Shown here piece after piece: positions 1-9,004 of a DNA stretch of 64,000 bases (the first letter of the stretch is position 1; every line of letters starts with the position of its first letter). A model generated the notes under the pieces. The model was not told the DNA's origin. It did not search any database and was given only the letters and a program-made list of their open reading frames with translations. Origin of the DNA: Chloroflexus islandicus (lineage in GTDB: Bacteria; Chloroflexota; Chloroflexia; Chloroflexales; Chloroflexaceae). The DNA is taken from contig NZ_LWQS01000011.1 in the NCBI RefSeq assembly GCF_001650695.1, forward strand, positions 57,075-121,074, given 5' to 3'. The position numbers were made by a program, and so were the translations under genes.

Positions 1-636
1 GCGCCGCCACGTGCGCCGCCACCGTTCAAATTGGGGTGCTAACGCTTGCAGATCACGCGCCAACTGCCGTGAGCGCAACGTGCTGGTCAGCAATTCACCG
101 ACTTCGTGCATCAGGTTGTCGAGAATGGCAACATCGACTCTGATGCTCGTTTCCGCCGGAGTAGCCGGCGCCGCAACGGCGCGCACAGGCGTTACCGGCG
201 CCGGTTCGGGAACCGGCGGCGTATCTGGATCAGCACGCGTGATGGCGGCTAATTGGGCTAACAATTCGGCAAATGCCGATTCGTCAGCCACCGCGCCGGG
301 CACGGCCTGATCCATCAATGCCCCGATCAGATCGAGCGCATGGTAGATTACATCGCAAATCTCAGCCGTCAAGGTCAAGCGTTGTTGGCGAAGCGCCGCA
401 AAAACATTTTCAATCTGATGGGCAATCTGCTCAACCGAGCGCACCCCAGCAGCGCGCGCGCCGCCCTTCAAGCTGTGCGCGGCCCGGAACAGTTGGTCGA
501 TCTGTTCCCGTTGCGGCGACTGTTCCGGCGCGCGCTCAAGGTCGAGTAAGATGTCAGCAATGGTCTGGCGGTGTTCGGCCTGCTCGGCGCGAAAGACGGC
601 CAGCACCTGCGCTTGAATATCGTCATTCGAGAGCAT
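1..636 (-). CDS. cheA: Chemotaxis histidine kinase CheA, N-terminal part (runs off the window)
   Basis: The first 212 codons of a CheA-type kinase are visible; the reading frame is open to base 1. Residues about 1-110 form an Hpt (P1) domain with the phosphorylatable histidine in the motif AAHSLKGGARA near residue 53. A Pro/Ala-rich linker follows (about 145-165), then the sequence SIRVDVAILDNLMHEVGELL, which matches the start of the CheA dimerisation domain, so no P2 (CheY-binding) domain is seen between them. The ATG at 636 has GAGG six bases upstream. It lies 12 bp downstream of the chemoreceptor gene and is probably co-transcribed with it and with the response regulator. The catalytic, CheW-like and any receiver domains lie outside the window. 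Confidence 0.9.
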   Translation of the reverse strand, partial: MLSNDDIQAQVLAVFRAEQAEHRQTIADILLDLERAPEQSPQREQIDQLFRAAHSLKGGARAAGVRSVEQIAHQIENVFAALRQQRLTLTAEICDVIYHALDLIGALMDQAVPGAVADESAFAELLAQLAAITRADPDTPPVPEPAPVTPVRAVAAPATPAETSIRVDVAILDNLMHEVGELLTSTLRSRQLARDLQALAPQFERWRRTWRR

Positions 637-648
637 AGCAACCTCGCG

Positions 649-2508
649 CTACAACCGGTAAACAGCGACCGTCTGCTGCAACTTCTGCGCCAACGTGTGC
701 AGGTCTTGCGCCGCGCGCTCGGCTTGGCGGGTCGAGGCCAGCGCCTGCGCCGTCGCCTGCTGGATGTTGCTCATCGCCTGCCCGATCTGCTCCATCCCCA
801 CCATCTGTTGCTGCGCCGCCGCCGCCATTTGGATATTCGCCTGCGCGCCAGTTTCCACCTCGCTCGCAATCCGGTGGATAAGCTGCCCCGCCTGCGCCGC
901 CAGCTTCACCCCCTGCTCCACGCCCTTCGCACCCTCTTCCGTCACCATCACCGCCGCATTCGTCGCCTTCTGAATCTCGGCCAAGATGTCGCGCACCTGC
1001 TGCGCCGCCGCCTTCGACCGCTCCGCCAATTCCCGCACGTGCTGCGCCACCACTGCAAAGCTCTTCCCTTGCTCGCCGGCCCGCGCCGCCTCGATCGCCG
1101 CGTTCAGCGCCAGCAAGTTGCTCTGGTCGGCCAGCTCGCTCACCGTCGTCATAATCACCCCGATCGCCTGCGTCTGCTCGGCCAGCCCCAAAATCGTCTG
1201 CGCGATCGTCTCCACCCGGCTGCGGATCTGGTTCATCCCGTTGATCGTCTCTTCCACCGCCTGCGCCCCTTGGCGCGCGATCTCCAGCGCATTCTGGCTG
1301 TCGCTCGCCACTTGCGACGCCTGCTTGGCGGTCTGCACCGAAATCGCCTTCACCTCATCGATCGTGGTCGCGGTCTGGGTCAGCGCGGCTGATTGCTCGG
1401 CAGCCGACGACGCCTGCTGGGTAGTGGCGGCCAAAATCTCGGCGGCGGCGGTGGCGATGTCGGCGTTGGCGTGCTGCACTTGGCCGGCAATCGCCCGTAG
1501 GCCTTCCACCATCGTATTGAGCTGCTGGCCGAGGATAGTCAAATCGTCGTTGGCGCCGTTGACCGGCAGCCGCACGGCCAGATTGCCGCGGGCGACTTCG
1601 GAGGCGAAGGCGCCATACTCGCGCACCACCTGTTCGAGGTACTCTTTTGCCACCTTGGTGGCGCTGGCGGCGCGCAGCTCTTCGTTGGCGCGGCGCTGCT
1701 CTTCCAGTTGCTGGCGGATGGTATTGGCCATCTGGCTAAAGGCCGTAGCCAGCCGGCCCACCTCGTCTTGGCCGTCGGGCAAGGCATAGTGCTCATTGAG
1801 CTTGCCGCCCGCCATCTGAGTCGCGGCGTAGGTAACGAGGCCAAGACGCCGATCAATCCCGCCAGAGACGACAAAGGCGAGCAACGTGCCTAATACAATA
1901 GCGGCAAACGTGCCGCCGATTAGCACCATTTGCAGATTACTGAGTGCCTCTTCAGATGCGGCGACCACCTGATTGAGCGATTGATATTCAGAATCTGCTA
2001 ACTGGTTCATCAATTCGCCAATGCGGGCAAAGCGATTGTACCCTGCGCGGCTAGCAACAATCTCAACAACTTGATCAATCGAGGCTTCACCCCGATTAAC
2101 GGCGTAGCGCAGATCAATCAATGGCTGAATCACCACATTCTTCCACTGGTTCAATTCATCATCAATTGCCTCGATCAACCCATATTCCGGCGTTTGCGGC
2201 GGAACAAGCTGTTTCAAGTCGCGCAATAGTTGGTTATACCGCTGCTGGCCTTCATCATATTTAGTGAGAAACACCGGATCGCCGGTGATCAAAAAACCGC
2301 GCTCACCTGATTCCATCATGTGAAGACTTGCTTCCATCTGACGGGTATGTTCAATGACGGTATACGCCGCTTGCAATTCATCTTCGCGTTGTGCAGCGGT
2401 CAGCATTGCCTGATACGAGACGATGGCAACGATCACCATGCCAAAGAGAACAAAACTAACGATAAGCAGAATTTTATTCCGTAGACTCATTGAATTGAGG
2501 AATGCCAT
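649..2508 (-). CDS. Methyl-accepting chemotaxis protein with CHASE3 sensor
   Basis: A 619-residue membrane chemoreceptor that should pass an extracellular signal to CheA. One transmembrane helix lies at about 11-35. A CHASE3 sensor follows, recognisable by the [13 protein letters not shown] segment near residue 65. A second helix spans about 192-215. There are two HAMP-type segments (about 215-275 and 295-345) and the cytoplasmic coiled-coil signalling domain to the C terminus. The hairpin tip is clear, with [20 protein letters not shown] followed by [15 protein letters not shown]. The ATG at 2508 is preceded by AAGGAG. It is encoded between a single-domain response regulator and CheA, as in twitching or gliding chemotaxis clusters. 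The ligand cannot be predicted. Confidence 0.95.
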   Translation of the reverse strand: MAFLNSMSLRNKILLIVSFVLFGMVIVAIVSYQAMLTAAQREDELQAAYTVIEHTRQMEASLHMMESGERGFLITGDPVFLTKYDEGQQRYNQLLRDLKQLVPPQTPEYGLIEAIDDELNQWKNVVIQPLIDLRYAVNRGEASIDQVVEIVASRAGYNRFARIGELMNQLADSEYQSLNQVVAASEEALSNLQMVLIGGTFAAIVLGTLLAFVVSGGIDRRLGLVTYAATQMAGGKLNEHYALPDGQDEVGRLATAFSQMANTIRQQLEEQRRANEELRAASATKVAKEYLEQVVREYGAFASEVARGNLAVRLPVNGANDDLTILGQQLNTMVEGLRAIAGQVQHANADIATAAAEILAATTQQASSAAEQSAALTQTATTIDEVKAISVQTAKQASQVASDSQNALEIARQGAQAVEETINGMNQIRSRVETIAQTILGLAEQTQAIGVIMTTVSELADQSNLLALNAAIEAARAGEQGKSFAVVAQHVRELAERSKAAAQQVRDILAEIQKATNAAVMVTEEGAKGVEQGVKLAAQAGQLIHRIASEVETGAQANIQMAAAAQQQMVGMEQIGQAMSNIQQATAQALASTRQAERAAQDLHTLAQKLQQTVAVYRL

Positions 2509-2525
2509 AACCGGCTCCTTCCAGC

Positions 2526-2915
2526 TTATGCATGAGCGACTTGCGCCAGCGCCATTGCTTGCTCAACCACCGGCAACAAAGCAACCGCGGCATCGTCTTT
2601 GAACAGATAGTCATCGGCGCCGAGATCAATGGCGCGTTGCACGCTACTGACGTGATCCCGATGGGTCAACATCACCACCGGCGTCCCTTTGGTGGCCCGA
2701 TCGCGCTTGAGCCGGCTCAGCACCTGAAAACCATCTAACCCCGGCAGATCGATATCAAGCAAGATCATGCGCGGCTTCAGCACACTTGCTGCCCGCCAGC
2801 CTTCCATTCCGGTGCCAGCGACCTGCACCCGATAGCCGGCCTGTTCTAGCATCAGCCGGAACTGCAAGGCTTGGCTGGGGCTATCTTCGATGAGGAGAAT
2901 ATCGAACGTGGTCAT
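2526..2915 (-). CDS. Single-domain response regulator (CheY/PilH-like)
   Basis: A 129-residue receiver domain with no output domain. It has the acidic pair in LLIEDSPSQ near the N terminus, the phospho-acceptor aspartate in [12 protein letters not shown], the conserved Thr in VVMLTHRDH and the Lys in DDYLFKDD. The ATG at 2915 is preferred over a longer frame because GAGGAG lies seven bases upstream and family conservation starts here. It heads the chemotaxis operon, 17 bp before the receptor gene. It probably takes phosphate from the CheA encoded two genes downstream and acts on a motility or pilus machine, but the partner is inferred. Confidence 0.93.
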   Translation of the reverse strand: MTTFDILLIEDSPSQALQFRLMLEQAGYRVQVAGTGMEGWRAASVLKPRMILLDIDLPGLDGFQVLSRLKRDRATKGTPVVMLTHRDHVSSVQRAIDLGADDYLFKDDAAVALLPVVEQAMALAQVAHA

Positions 2916-3413
2916 AGGATGCTCCTCAATAAACAACGGTTCACGCGCCGCCATCGCGGTCACGCCAAAACTCACTCAAGACTGCAGGGAGAAGGAATAC
3001 GCTGAGCAGGTTGGCTGCTCCGCTTAACCGGACATGAAATAGCCGCGGATGGGAAACCGCACACAACCGGTAAGAGGTGGAGAAGGGTTGATCATCCATA
3101 TACGGCCTCGTTGCCGATGACAAACCATCCTGCCGGCGACATGGCCGGTGTGGATTGGAACAACTCTACTATTCATTATGTTAGACGATGAACCAAAAAC
3201 TAGTATTGCAACTAGTCAACGCACTATATCACTTTAGCAAGTGAATCATAGCACCGCTTTGCAACGAGGATGTAACGAACGCCGGTCTTCCAACAGAGAA
3301 AAGTTGCGTTTTCGCAACAAAAACCTAATAGACAACTGTCTATTTGACACAGAGTACCAACTTTCGGTAATTTTTCGGCTGACAAGAGTGCAGATGATTG
3401 CCAAAACACGCAG
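2916..3413. other. Gene-free stretch between selD and the chemotaxis operon
   Basis: No convincing gene. The part from about 3160 to 3400 is clearly richer in A+T than its surroundings. It should hold the promoter of the minus-strand chemotaxis operon, but I could not fix -10/-35 boxes with confidence. Confidence 0.4.
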
Positions 3414-4454
3414 CTATTGCACCGCAACGCCTGCACCGGCAACCACCTCACCGATCTCCCAGAGCGGTTGACCGGCGGCGGCGGCCATGGCTTGCAGCGT
3501 TGCAGCGGCAGCAGGAGGAGCAGCGATCAACAGGCCGCCAGAGGTTTGCGGGTCAGCGAGCAGGAGTTGTTGGGAGGGCGAGACGGAGGGGGCAAAGGTG
3601 GTAAAGGCTGCGGCAAAATCGAGGTTACGGCGCAGACCGCCGGGAACCATACCGGCCTCTGCGTAGCGCAAGGCGCCGGGCAAGGCCGGCACGGCGGCAG
3701 CGTTGATGCGCAGACCAACCTTGCTCTGGCGGGCAATTTCGGCAGCGTGACCGAGCAGGCCGTAGCCGGTGACATCGGTAGCGGCATGCACGTCAACCTG
3801 CCCCATCAGCTCGGCAATGTGGCGATTGAGGGTCAGCATCGAAGCCGTGGCCGCGGCAAGGTCTTCCGCCGCGATGGCATTGCGCTTCGCAGCCGTGGTG
3901 ATCAGGCCGGTGCCGAGAGGCTTGCTGAGCAATAACCGGTCACCCGGCTGCGCGCCGGCTTTGGTGATGATCCGGCGCGGATCGACCAAGCCGGTGACGC
4001 AGAGACCATACTTCGGTTCGCGGTCGGTGACGGTATGACCGCCGACAACCACAGCGCCAGCTTCCGCCGCCTTGTCGATGCCACCCTGCAAGATCGCTGC
4101 CGTCACCGCCTGATCAAGGTCATCGGGGAAGGCAGCGATCGCGAGGGCAATCACTGGCCGTCCGCCCATCGCGTAGACATCACTGAGGGCGTTGGCGGCA
4201 GCGATAGCGCCGTAGGTGTAGGGATCATCGACGATCGGCGGGAAGAAATCGACCGTCTGCACCAGCGCTAGCTCGCTATTCAATTGGTAGACTGCCGCGT
4301 CATCGCTTTCGGCCAAGCCAACCAGTACCTGCGGATTGGCCGGCACATGGAGCGCAGCCAGCACCGAAGCGAGGGCTCCCGGCCCTAACTTCGCCGCTCA
4401 GCCGGCGCAGGCAGCCAAGTTGGTGAGGCGGATGCGTTCGCGTTCGTCGGTCAT
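3414..4454 (-). CDS. selD: Selenide, water dikinase (selenophosphate synthetase) with UGA-encoded selenocysteine
   Basis: Makes selenophosphate from selenide and ATP. The frame runs from ATG 4454 (GAGGTG ten bases upstream) to TAG 3414 with a single in-frame TGA at 4400-4398, codon 19. The N terminus reads LTNLAACAG-U-AAKLGPGAL, exactly the catalytic Cys/Sec loop of SelD, with the essential lysine as K22. Read as Sec the protein is 346 residues, the normal family length. Starting after the TGA (a GTG at 4364) would delete the catalytic loop. Later motifs fit SelD: VQTVDFFPPIVDDPY, the Asp-rich ATP/Mg loops, VVGGHTVTD and TDVTGYGLLGH. Using Sec here implies that selA, selB and selC lie elsewhere in the genome, which cannot be checked in this window. 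Confidence 0.93.
4365..4393 (-). ncRNA. SECIS-like hairpin inside selD
   Basis: Directly after the UGA codon (4400-4398) the message can fold into a two-part stem. CGAAG (4393-4389) pairs with CUUCG (4369-4365) and AGGGC (4386-4382) with GCCCU (4376-4372), separated by a small UU/CG internal loop. The apical loop is CGGGA. The loop starts 16 nt after the UGA, inside the spacing expected for a bacterial SECIS read by SelB, and carries the usual G pair. Confidence 0.7.
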
Positions 4455-5252
4455 ACGTCAGACACCTCGTGCGTGAGCCGATAGTTTCATGGTAAACGAA
4501 AAGGCGCAAAGATGCAAAATGTGATGCGGAGTGAAACTGCCGCACTCCATACTAGGCGCTCGTTGTCATAGGCGGGAGCGGGGCGCTGCGACGTTTCACT
4601 TCCGATCACTTGCAATTTACGACGCAGAGGGGGCAAAGGCGTAGTAGAGCCGGACGGCTGTCCGGCTCCGCAGAGGGCACAGAGGTTTTTGAGTTGTCCC
4701 CACCCCAGACCCCCGCTGGGGTTCAAGGACGGACAGAACATCTTCGGCACCCGGCCCTAAAGGGCCGGGCTAGGGTTACGAAGCCCGCTGCGCGGGCTGC
4801 TGGCACTCACTCCCAGCCCTCCCCTGCTGGGGGTGTGTTGCCCCCACCCCAGCCCTCCCCTGCTGGGGGTGCGTTGCCCCCACCCCAGCCCTCCCCCGCT
4901 GGGGGAGGGAGTCTGACTCCTCCCTCGGAGGGGGCAACGTCCCCTCACCCCCAGCCTCGCTCTGACTAGCGCGGGAGCGGGGAAGGCAACACGACAGTAT
5001 CCGAATACTCTGCGATATACCCTAACTCGCTCTGACTAGCGCGGGAGCGGGGAAGGCAACGCCGGGCAGAGAGATAGCGATGCGGCAGTTGCACTGCCGC
5101 ACTCCATACTAAGCTCCTTTGTCATTGCGAGGGCGCAACGCGCCCGCAGCAATCTCCCGCTGCGGCGGGATGGATGGCTCTTGGTGAAGGCGGGAGAGAT
5201 CGGTTTGTAGTCGTAGCGATGCGGCAGTTGCACTGCCGCACTCCATATATGG
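4455..5252. repeat. Repeat-filled intergenic region downstream of a PAS-STAS gene and upstream of selD
   Basis: No gene. It holds: the inverted repeat around 4645-4672 of the GAGCCGGAC/GTCCGGCTC type; a block at about 4750-4800 with GGCCCTAAAGGGCC and CCCGCTGCGCGGG hairpins; a 36-bp tandem repeat (4815-4850, 4851-4886, partial to about 4905) whose C-rich strand is complementary to a four-run G motif; a 35-bp direct repeat at 4956-4990 and 5026-5060; two copies of the TGCGGCAGT/ACTGCCGCA hairpin (5081-5101 and 5220-5240); and one copy at 5118-5163 of the CATTGCGAG...GCAATCTCC element. Confidence 0.8.
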
Positions 5253-6872
5253 TTAACGCTTCACCAATACCTTCCGGCCATTCGTATACTGCGGCGCCTG
5301 CCGGCGGCTGAGCGCGAAGGCAATCCCCTCTTGCAAGGTGGTTTTGGTCACGAGATCGTAAAACTCCACCCCAATATGGACGAGAGTCTGGGCAATTTCG
5401 GGGCTTATGCCGGTCAGCACCACCTGCGCGCCGAGCAAACTGGCGGCCTGCGCCGCGCGGATCAGCGCGCCGGCGACTTGGGTATCGACCACCTTGACGC
5501 CGGTAATATCGATGATCGCTACCGTTGCCCGATACTGATTAATCCCCTCTAGCAAGGTCTCCATCACCTGTTGGGCGCGGGTCGAGTCGATTGTCCCGAT
5601 CAAGGGCATCGCCACCACCCCAGCGGCAATCGGCAGCAACGGTGTGCTTAACTCGCGCAGAATCGCTTGCTGGGCGTGGATCACCTGCTCTTGCAGCGCC
5701 AGCCGCTGCCGCTCCGCTTCAGCGCGCAGTTGTTCGGTGATATCTTGATTAATCGAGGCATAGCCAACAATGCGGCCATTGCGGTTGCGCAGCGCCGGCA
5801 CCGAGCACTGTGCCGTGATGATCGTCCCATCACGGTGGAGATAGCGTAAGGTGGTGCGGGCAATGCCAGCCCGCTGCGGCTGGCGAATCGCCGTTTCGAG
5901 ACGGGGACGATCATCGGGATGGATGAGGTCAAGCCAAGCCTTGCCGGTCAAGTTCTCGTAACCGAGCATCGCGGCAAAGGCCGGATTGGTGTAGGTAATG
6001 ATCAGATCGGTATCGGTAATGCCAATCCCATCCGGTGCATTTTCAACCAACAAACGGAAGGTGCGCAGACCCTCTTCCTGATGGTGTAATTCGGTAATAT
6101 CTTCATAAAACCCCAGCACGCCAATCGTTTCACCACCGCGCCGCAGCGGCAACTTCGCCGTGCGCAGCCAGATCACCGAACCATCGCCGCGGGTCAAGGT
6201 CTCTTCGATATTCAGCTTGGGGCCGGTATTCATAATCGCGCGGTCGCTATGCTGGTAGATCGGCGCCTTCTTATGCCACGGCAGATCGAAATCGGTCTTG
6301 CCAATAATCTGCTTGAAACTGGTGAGACCGGCATCGTTCAACACCCGCCGGTTGCAACCGAGAAACCGCGACTCTTTGTCCTTCCAAAACACCCCAATCG
6401 GCAGACTGTCAATCACGGTATAAAGCATCTCACGCTTGTCGTGCAACTCTTGGCGCAACCGCTCTTGCTGGGAAATGTCGTGGCCGATGGAGGTAAAGTG
6501 GATCGGATGGCCCTGCTCATCGTAGTGGATCGTCACCGACCACAGAAACGTGAAGATGGCACCGTTGCGATGCACAATCCGATTCTCAAGCTCAGCCGTG
6601 CGCAGCCCCTGCTGCACCCATTCACGCACCTGCTGCTGCAAACGTTCGCGGTCAGCGGGACAGGTCAGTTCCAGCACGGTCTTGCCAACACATTCCGCGG
6701 GTGAATAGCCGAAGTAGCGCTGAGCTGCCGCGTTCGCATACGTGATCATACCGTGCGCATCGGTTTCGGTGACGAGCAGCGCCGCCCCATCCAGCGCAGA
6801 TTGGAGACGTTGCAGACGGGCGATATCTGGGTAGCTTCCCTCGGCGGCGGCGAGTGAAGGATCGGCGGGCAT
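5253..6872 (-). CDS. PAS-PAS-PAS-STAS sensor protein (RsbR-like), second copy
   Basis: A 539-residue soluble sensor with no kinase or nucleotide cyclase domain. Three PAS domains cover about 20-135, 140-260 and 265-385; the first contains MITYANAAAQRYFGYSPAEC and ends in a PAC motif (GHDISQQERLRQEL). A short helical linker leads to a C-terminal STAS domain (about 415-530) with LRELSTPLLPIAAGVVAMPL and DITGVKVVDTQVAGALI, the pattern of RsbR/RsbS stressosome proteins. The ATG at 6872 has GGAGGT six bases upstream. It is strongly related along its length to the product of 9005-10921 but lacks one PAS domain and has a short basic C-terminal extension. The gene lies 145 bp downstream of the CHAT-protein gene on the same strand. 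Stressosome-like signalling is an inference. Confidence 0.88.
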   Translation of the reverse strand: MPADPSLAAAEGSYPDIARLQRLQSALDGAALLVTETDAHGMITYANAAAQRYFGYSPAECVGKTVLELTCPADRERLQQQVREWVQQGLRTAELENRIVHRNGAIFTFLWSVTIHYDEQGHPIHFTSIGHDISQQERLRQELHDKREMLYTVIDSLPIGVFWKDKESRFLGCNRRVLNDAGLTSFKQIIGKTDFDLPWHKKAPIYQHSDRAIMNTGPKLNIEETLTRGDGSVIWLRTAKLPLRRGGETIGVLGFYEDITELHHQEEGLRTFRLLVENAPDGIGITDTDLIITYTNPAFAAMLGYENLTGKAWLDLIHPDDRPRLETAIRQPQRAGIARTTLRYLHRDGTIITAQCSVPALRNRNGRIVGYASINQDITEQLRAEAERQRLALQEQVIHAQQAILRELSTPLLPIAAGVVAMPLIGTIDSTRAQQVMETLLEGINQYRATVAIIDITGVKVVDTQVAGALIRAAQAASLLGAQVVLTGISPEIAQTLVHIGVEFYDLVTKTTLQEGIAFALSRRQAPQYTNGRKVLVKR

Positions 6873-7017
6873 GGGCGACCTCCGGCGAGTGTCAGACGTT
6901 GGAAACACATGGACTGCATAGTGGCAGCCCGGTTGCGATATACGAACATTATGACTGAGAAGTCAGGGATCGTCAATCGGGTAAATTAACGATTTCTTAA
7001 CGGAAGGAATGAGCTAT

Positions 7018-8997
7018 CTACCCCCGCCGCACCACCGCAAACGCTGCCCACAACGCCGGATGCACGAACGCTGGATCAGTCCGTAGCGCGTGTTGGCAGG
7101 AGCGCAACGCTTCCGGCGGCGATTGGCCGGCATTGAGGGCCTGATAGAAATGGTGCATGAAGACAGCGGTCGCCTCATCGTTAATCTGCCACAAGCTGAC
7201 GAGGATCCAGCGCGCACCGGCGATCAACAGCGCCGATTGCAGTGCCAGCACTGCGCCGCCGGTCTCGATGCCATGCGCCGTCGTGCAACCGCTCAAAACC
7301 GCGAGTTCGGTACCGGCGAGGTTGAGGTGATAGCAGTCGGCAATCGTGAACATACTGCCGGCGAGTTGCAACCCGGCAAAGATGGTCGCTTCGGCCCCCA
7401 ATTCGGTATGCGCGCTCAGGTGGAGGATGCGCGGCGGTTGGGGCAATGCGCGCAGCAGCGCGACTGCCGCCGGATCATCAACCGAAACGCGCGCGTTGGG
7501 CAAGGCAGCCTGCACTGCTGTGATTTCGCGTTCCACCGCACCTAGTTGGCCTTCCGCCGAAGCACCCACCACCAGCGGCGGGCTGGGTTCACCGCTAGGC
7601 GCCGGCATGCTCACCAGCATCCCGCTAGGAGTCTGCTCGATGAGATAGCGTTCATATCCATAGCGGGCGCCGTCCCACAGCGCGGCAAACGGCACATAAT
7701 GCAGCGGCGCGCACGGCGCAATTAGCAGTTTGCCGGCAGGCGGCAGCGGCAGCGGCGCCAGCAGCAGATCGTAGAGTTGGCGCAGGATCGGCAATGTGAC
7801 GGGCAGTAAGGCTGCATGCTGGGCAGGCGGCAATGCCGCCGCCTTGCGCTGGCGCAACTCGAGTTTTTGCAACACATCGGTCACGGCGGTGAGCGAACCA
7901 AGCCACGTCGTGGTGATCTGGCCGCGCCGATCAAGGCAACATGCCAACAGATCATCGCCACAGCGGAGATATTCGATCAAGAGATCGGCATCCATGCGGG
8001 CAGCAACTGTCGCCGGATCGACAGTAACGCCAACAGCGGCGCCGCCAGCGAGCGTCATTGCATGCAGGCGAAGCTGGTAGATCTGCGCTTCCAACTGGGC
8101 CAGCTCACGCCGCCGTTCGGCGACTTTGGCCTCTTCATCACGTTGTTGGTAATACGCCGCTTCCCAGCGCAAGCGGACGATCTGCTGATGCAACGCTGCG
8201 ATGTCTGGGGTCGCGAACTGGGGAAGCTGGCCGGCCCGGCGGGCCATTAGTTCGGCGATCGCGCTGCCTTTTGCCCGCCACGCCGCGCGCAAGGCGCGCT
8301 CAGGCTGCTGCTGATCCGCCGCGATGCGGGCTAACACCGGCAAGACATCATTGCGCCGATCTTGGAAATCGGCGATCAATTCCTCGATGCTGAGCTCGGC
8401 GCGCATGGCGTCATCGATGCGGGCCGCCATTTCAAGATGTTTGATTGCTTCTGCCACATTGCTCGATGCGAAGAAGCGGCCTAACTCGGCATGGATTTCG
8501 CGCTGTTGCCAGATCAAGGCCGCCGCGCGACTTTGCGCCAGCGCGCGCTGCCACATGGCAAGCGCCGTGGCGCGATCGCCGCGAAGCTCCGCCAACCGGC
8601 CAGCCAGCCGCAGCCATTTCACGTGCAGCTCCGGGGGAGCATCCGGCGGCAGTTCGGCAGCCAGCTTTGCGCTGGCAGCGTCAAGATGACCTCGATCCAG
8701 CGCCAGCCAAGCTTGTTCGAGCCGGGCGTCAGCCGCTTCAAGCGGCAGCTCAGCGCACTGATCGAGAACGCCAGCCAACATCGCATCAATCTCAGACGGA
8801 TCACGGTCACGCCGGATCTTAGCGCCGGCCAACCCTGCTCGCGCGGCGTACTGCTGCAAGCCTTTGGCGCTAAAGATCGAGTGAGCTTGCTCGTAGGCGC
8901 GGCGGGCAGACCGCCACGCGCCGAGCCGGGCCAACAAGTCGGCTTCGTCGAGCAGGGTGACGGCATAATCCATGTTCACCGCTTGAAAGCCCTTCAA
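7018..8997 (-). CDS. TPR-CHAT protein, putative caspase-like peptidase
   Basis: About 659 residues. The first 330 are helical and TPR-like, followed by a C-terminal CHAT domain (about 420-659) of the caspase/HetF clan. The expected dyad is present: H530 in LHLSAHTEL and C571 in LAVLSGCTTAHG. The typical final block AGARWILVSLWQINDEAT...FYQAL is also present. The start is uncertain. The TTG at 8997 sits only two bases after an AAGGAGG sequence, while GTG 8979 and ATG 8973 are about 20 or more bases from it. The AAGGAGG overlaps the stop codon of the upstream PAS-STAS gene, so translation is probably coupled. Its substrate is unknown. CHAT proteins can be proteases in programmed-death or CRISPR-linked systems, but no such partner gene is adjacent here. 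Confidence 0.85.
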   Translation of the reverse strand: MKGFQAVNMDYAVTLLDEADLLARLGAWRSARRAYEQAHSIFSAKGLQQYAARAGLAGAKIRRDRDPSEIDAMLAGVLDQCAELPLEAADARLEQAWLALDRGHLDAASAKLAAELPPDAPPELHVKWLRLAGRLAELRGDRATALAMWQRALAQSRAAALIWQQREIHAELGRFFASSNVAEAIKHLEMAARIDDAMRAELSIEELIADFQDRRNDVLPVLARIAADQQQPERALRAAWRAKGSAIAELMARRAGQLPQFATPDIAALHQQIVRLRWEAAYYQQRDEEAKVAERRRELAQLEAQIYQLRLHAMTLAGGAAVGVTVDPATVAARMDADLLIEYLRCGDDLLACCLDRRGQITTTWLGSLTAVTDVLQKLELRQRKAAALPPAQHAALLPVTLPILRQLYDLLLAPLPLPPAGKLLIAPCAPLHYVPFAALWDGARYGYERYLIEQTPSGMLVSMPAPSGEPSPPLVVGASAEGQLGAVEREITAVQAALPNARVSVDDPAAVALLRALPQPPRILHLSAHTELGAEATIFAGLQLAGSMFTIADCYHLNLAGTELAVLSGCTTAHGIETGGAVLALQSALLIAGARWILVSLWQINDEATAVFMHHFYQALNAGQSPPEALRSCQHALRTDPAFVHPALWAAFAVVRRG

Positions 8998-9004
8998 TGC
9001 CTCC

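Noticed and set aside
571..1392. Long plus-strand open frame, Arg/Leu-rich, opposite the chemoreceptor
   Set aside because: It is the antisense of the MCP signalling domain. The composition (Arg/Leu/His) is typical of a GC-rich shadow frame and no motif or ribosome site is present.
2941..3471. Short open frames upstream of the chemotaxis operon
   Set aside because: No family resemblance, no ribosome site and biased residues (Cys/Phe/Ser). The region is better explained as promoter DNA.
4300..4545. Separate small gene overlapping the 5' end of selD
   Set aside because: It is another frame of the same DNA. The selD frame with the Sec codon accounts for the conservation around the catalytic loop.
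4610..4969. Open frame with [17 protein letters not shown] repeats
   Set aside because: It is a translation of the 36-bp intergenic repeat, not a protein. Similar Pro-rich frames occur over every copy of the repeat.
7018..8997. CHAT protein as part of a type III-E CRISPR (Craspase) or gasdermin system
   Set aside because: No cas gene, gasdermin-like small hydrophobic protein or nuclease lies beside it. The neighbours are PAS-STAS sensors.
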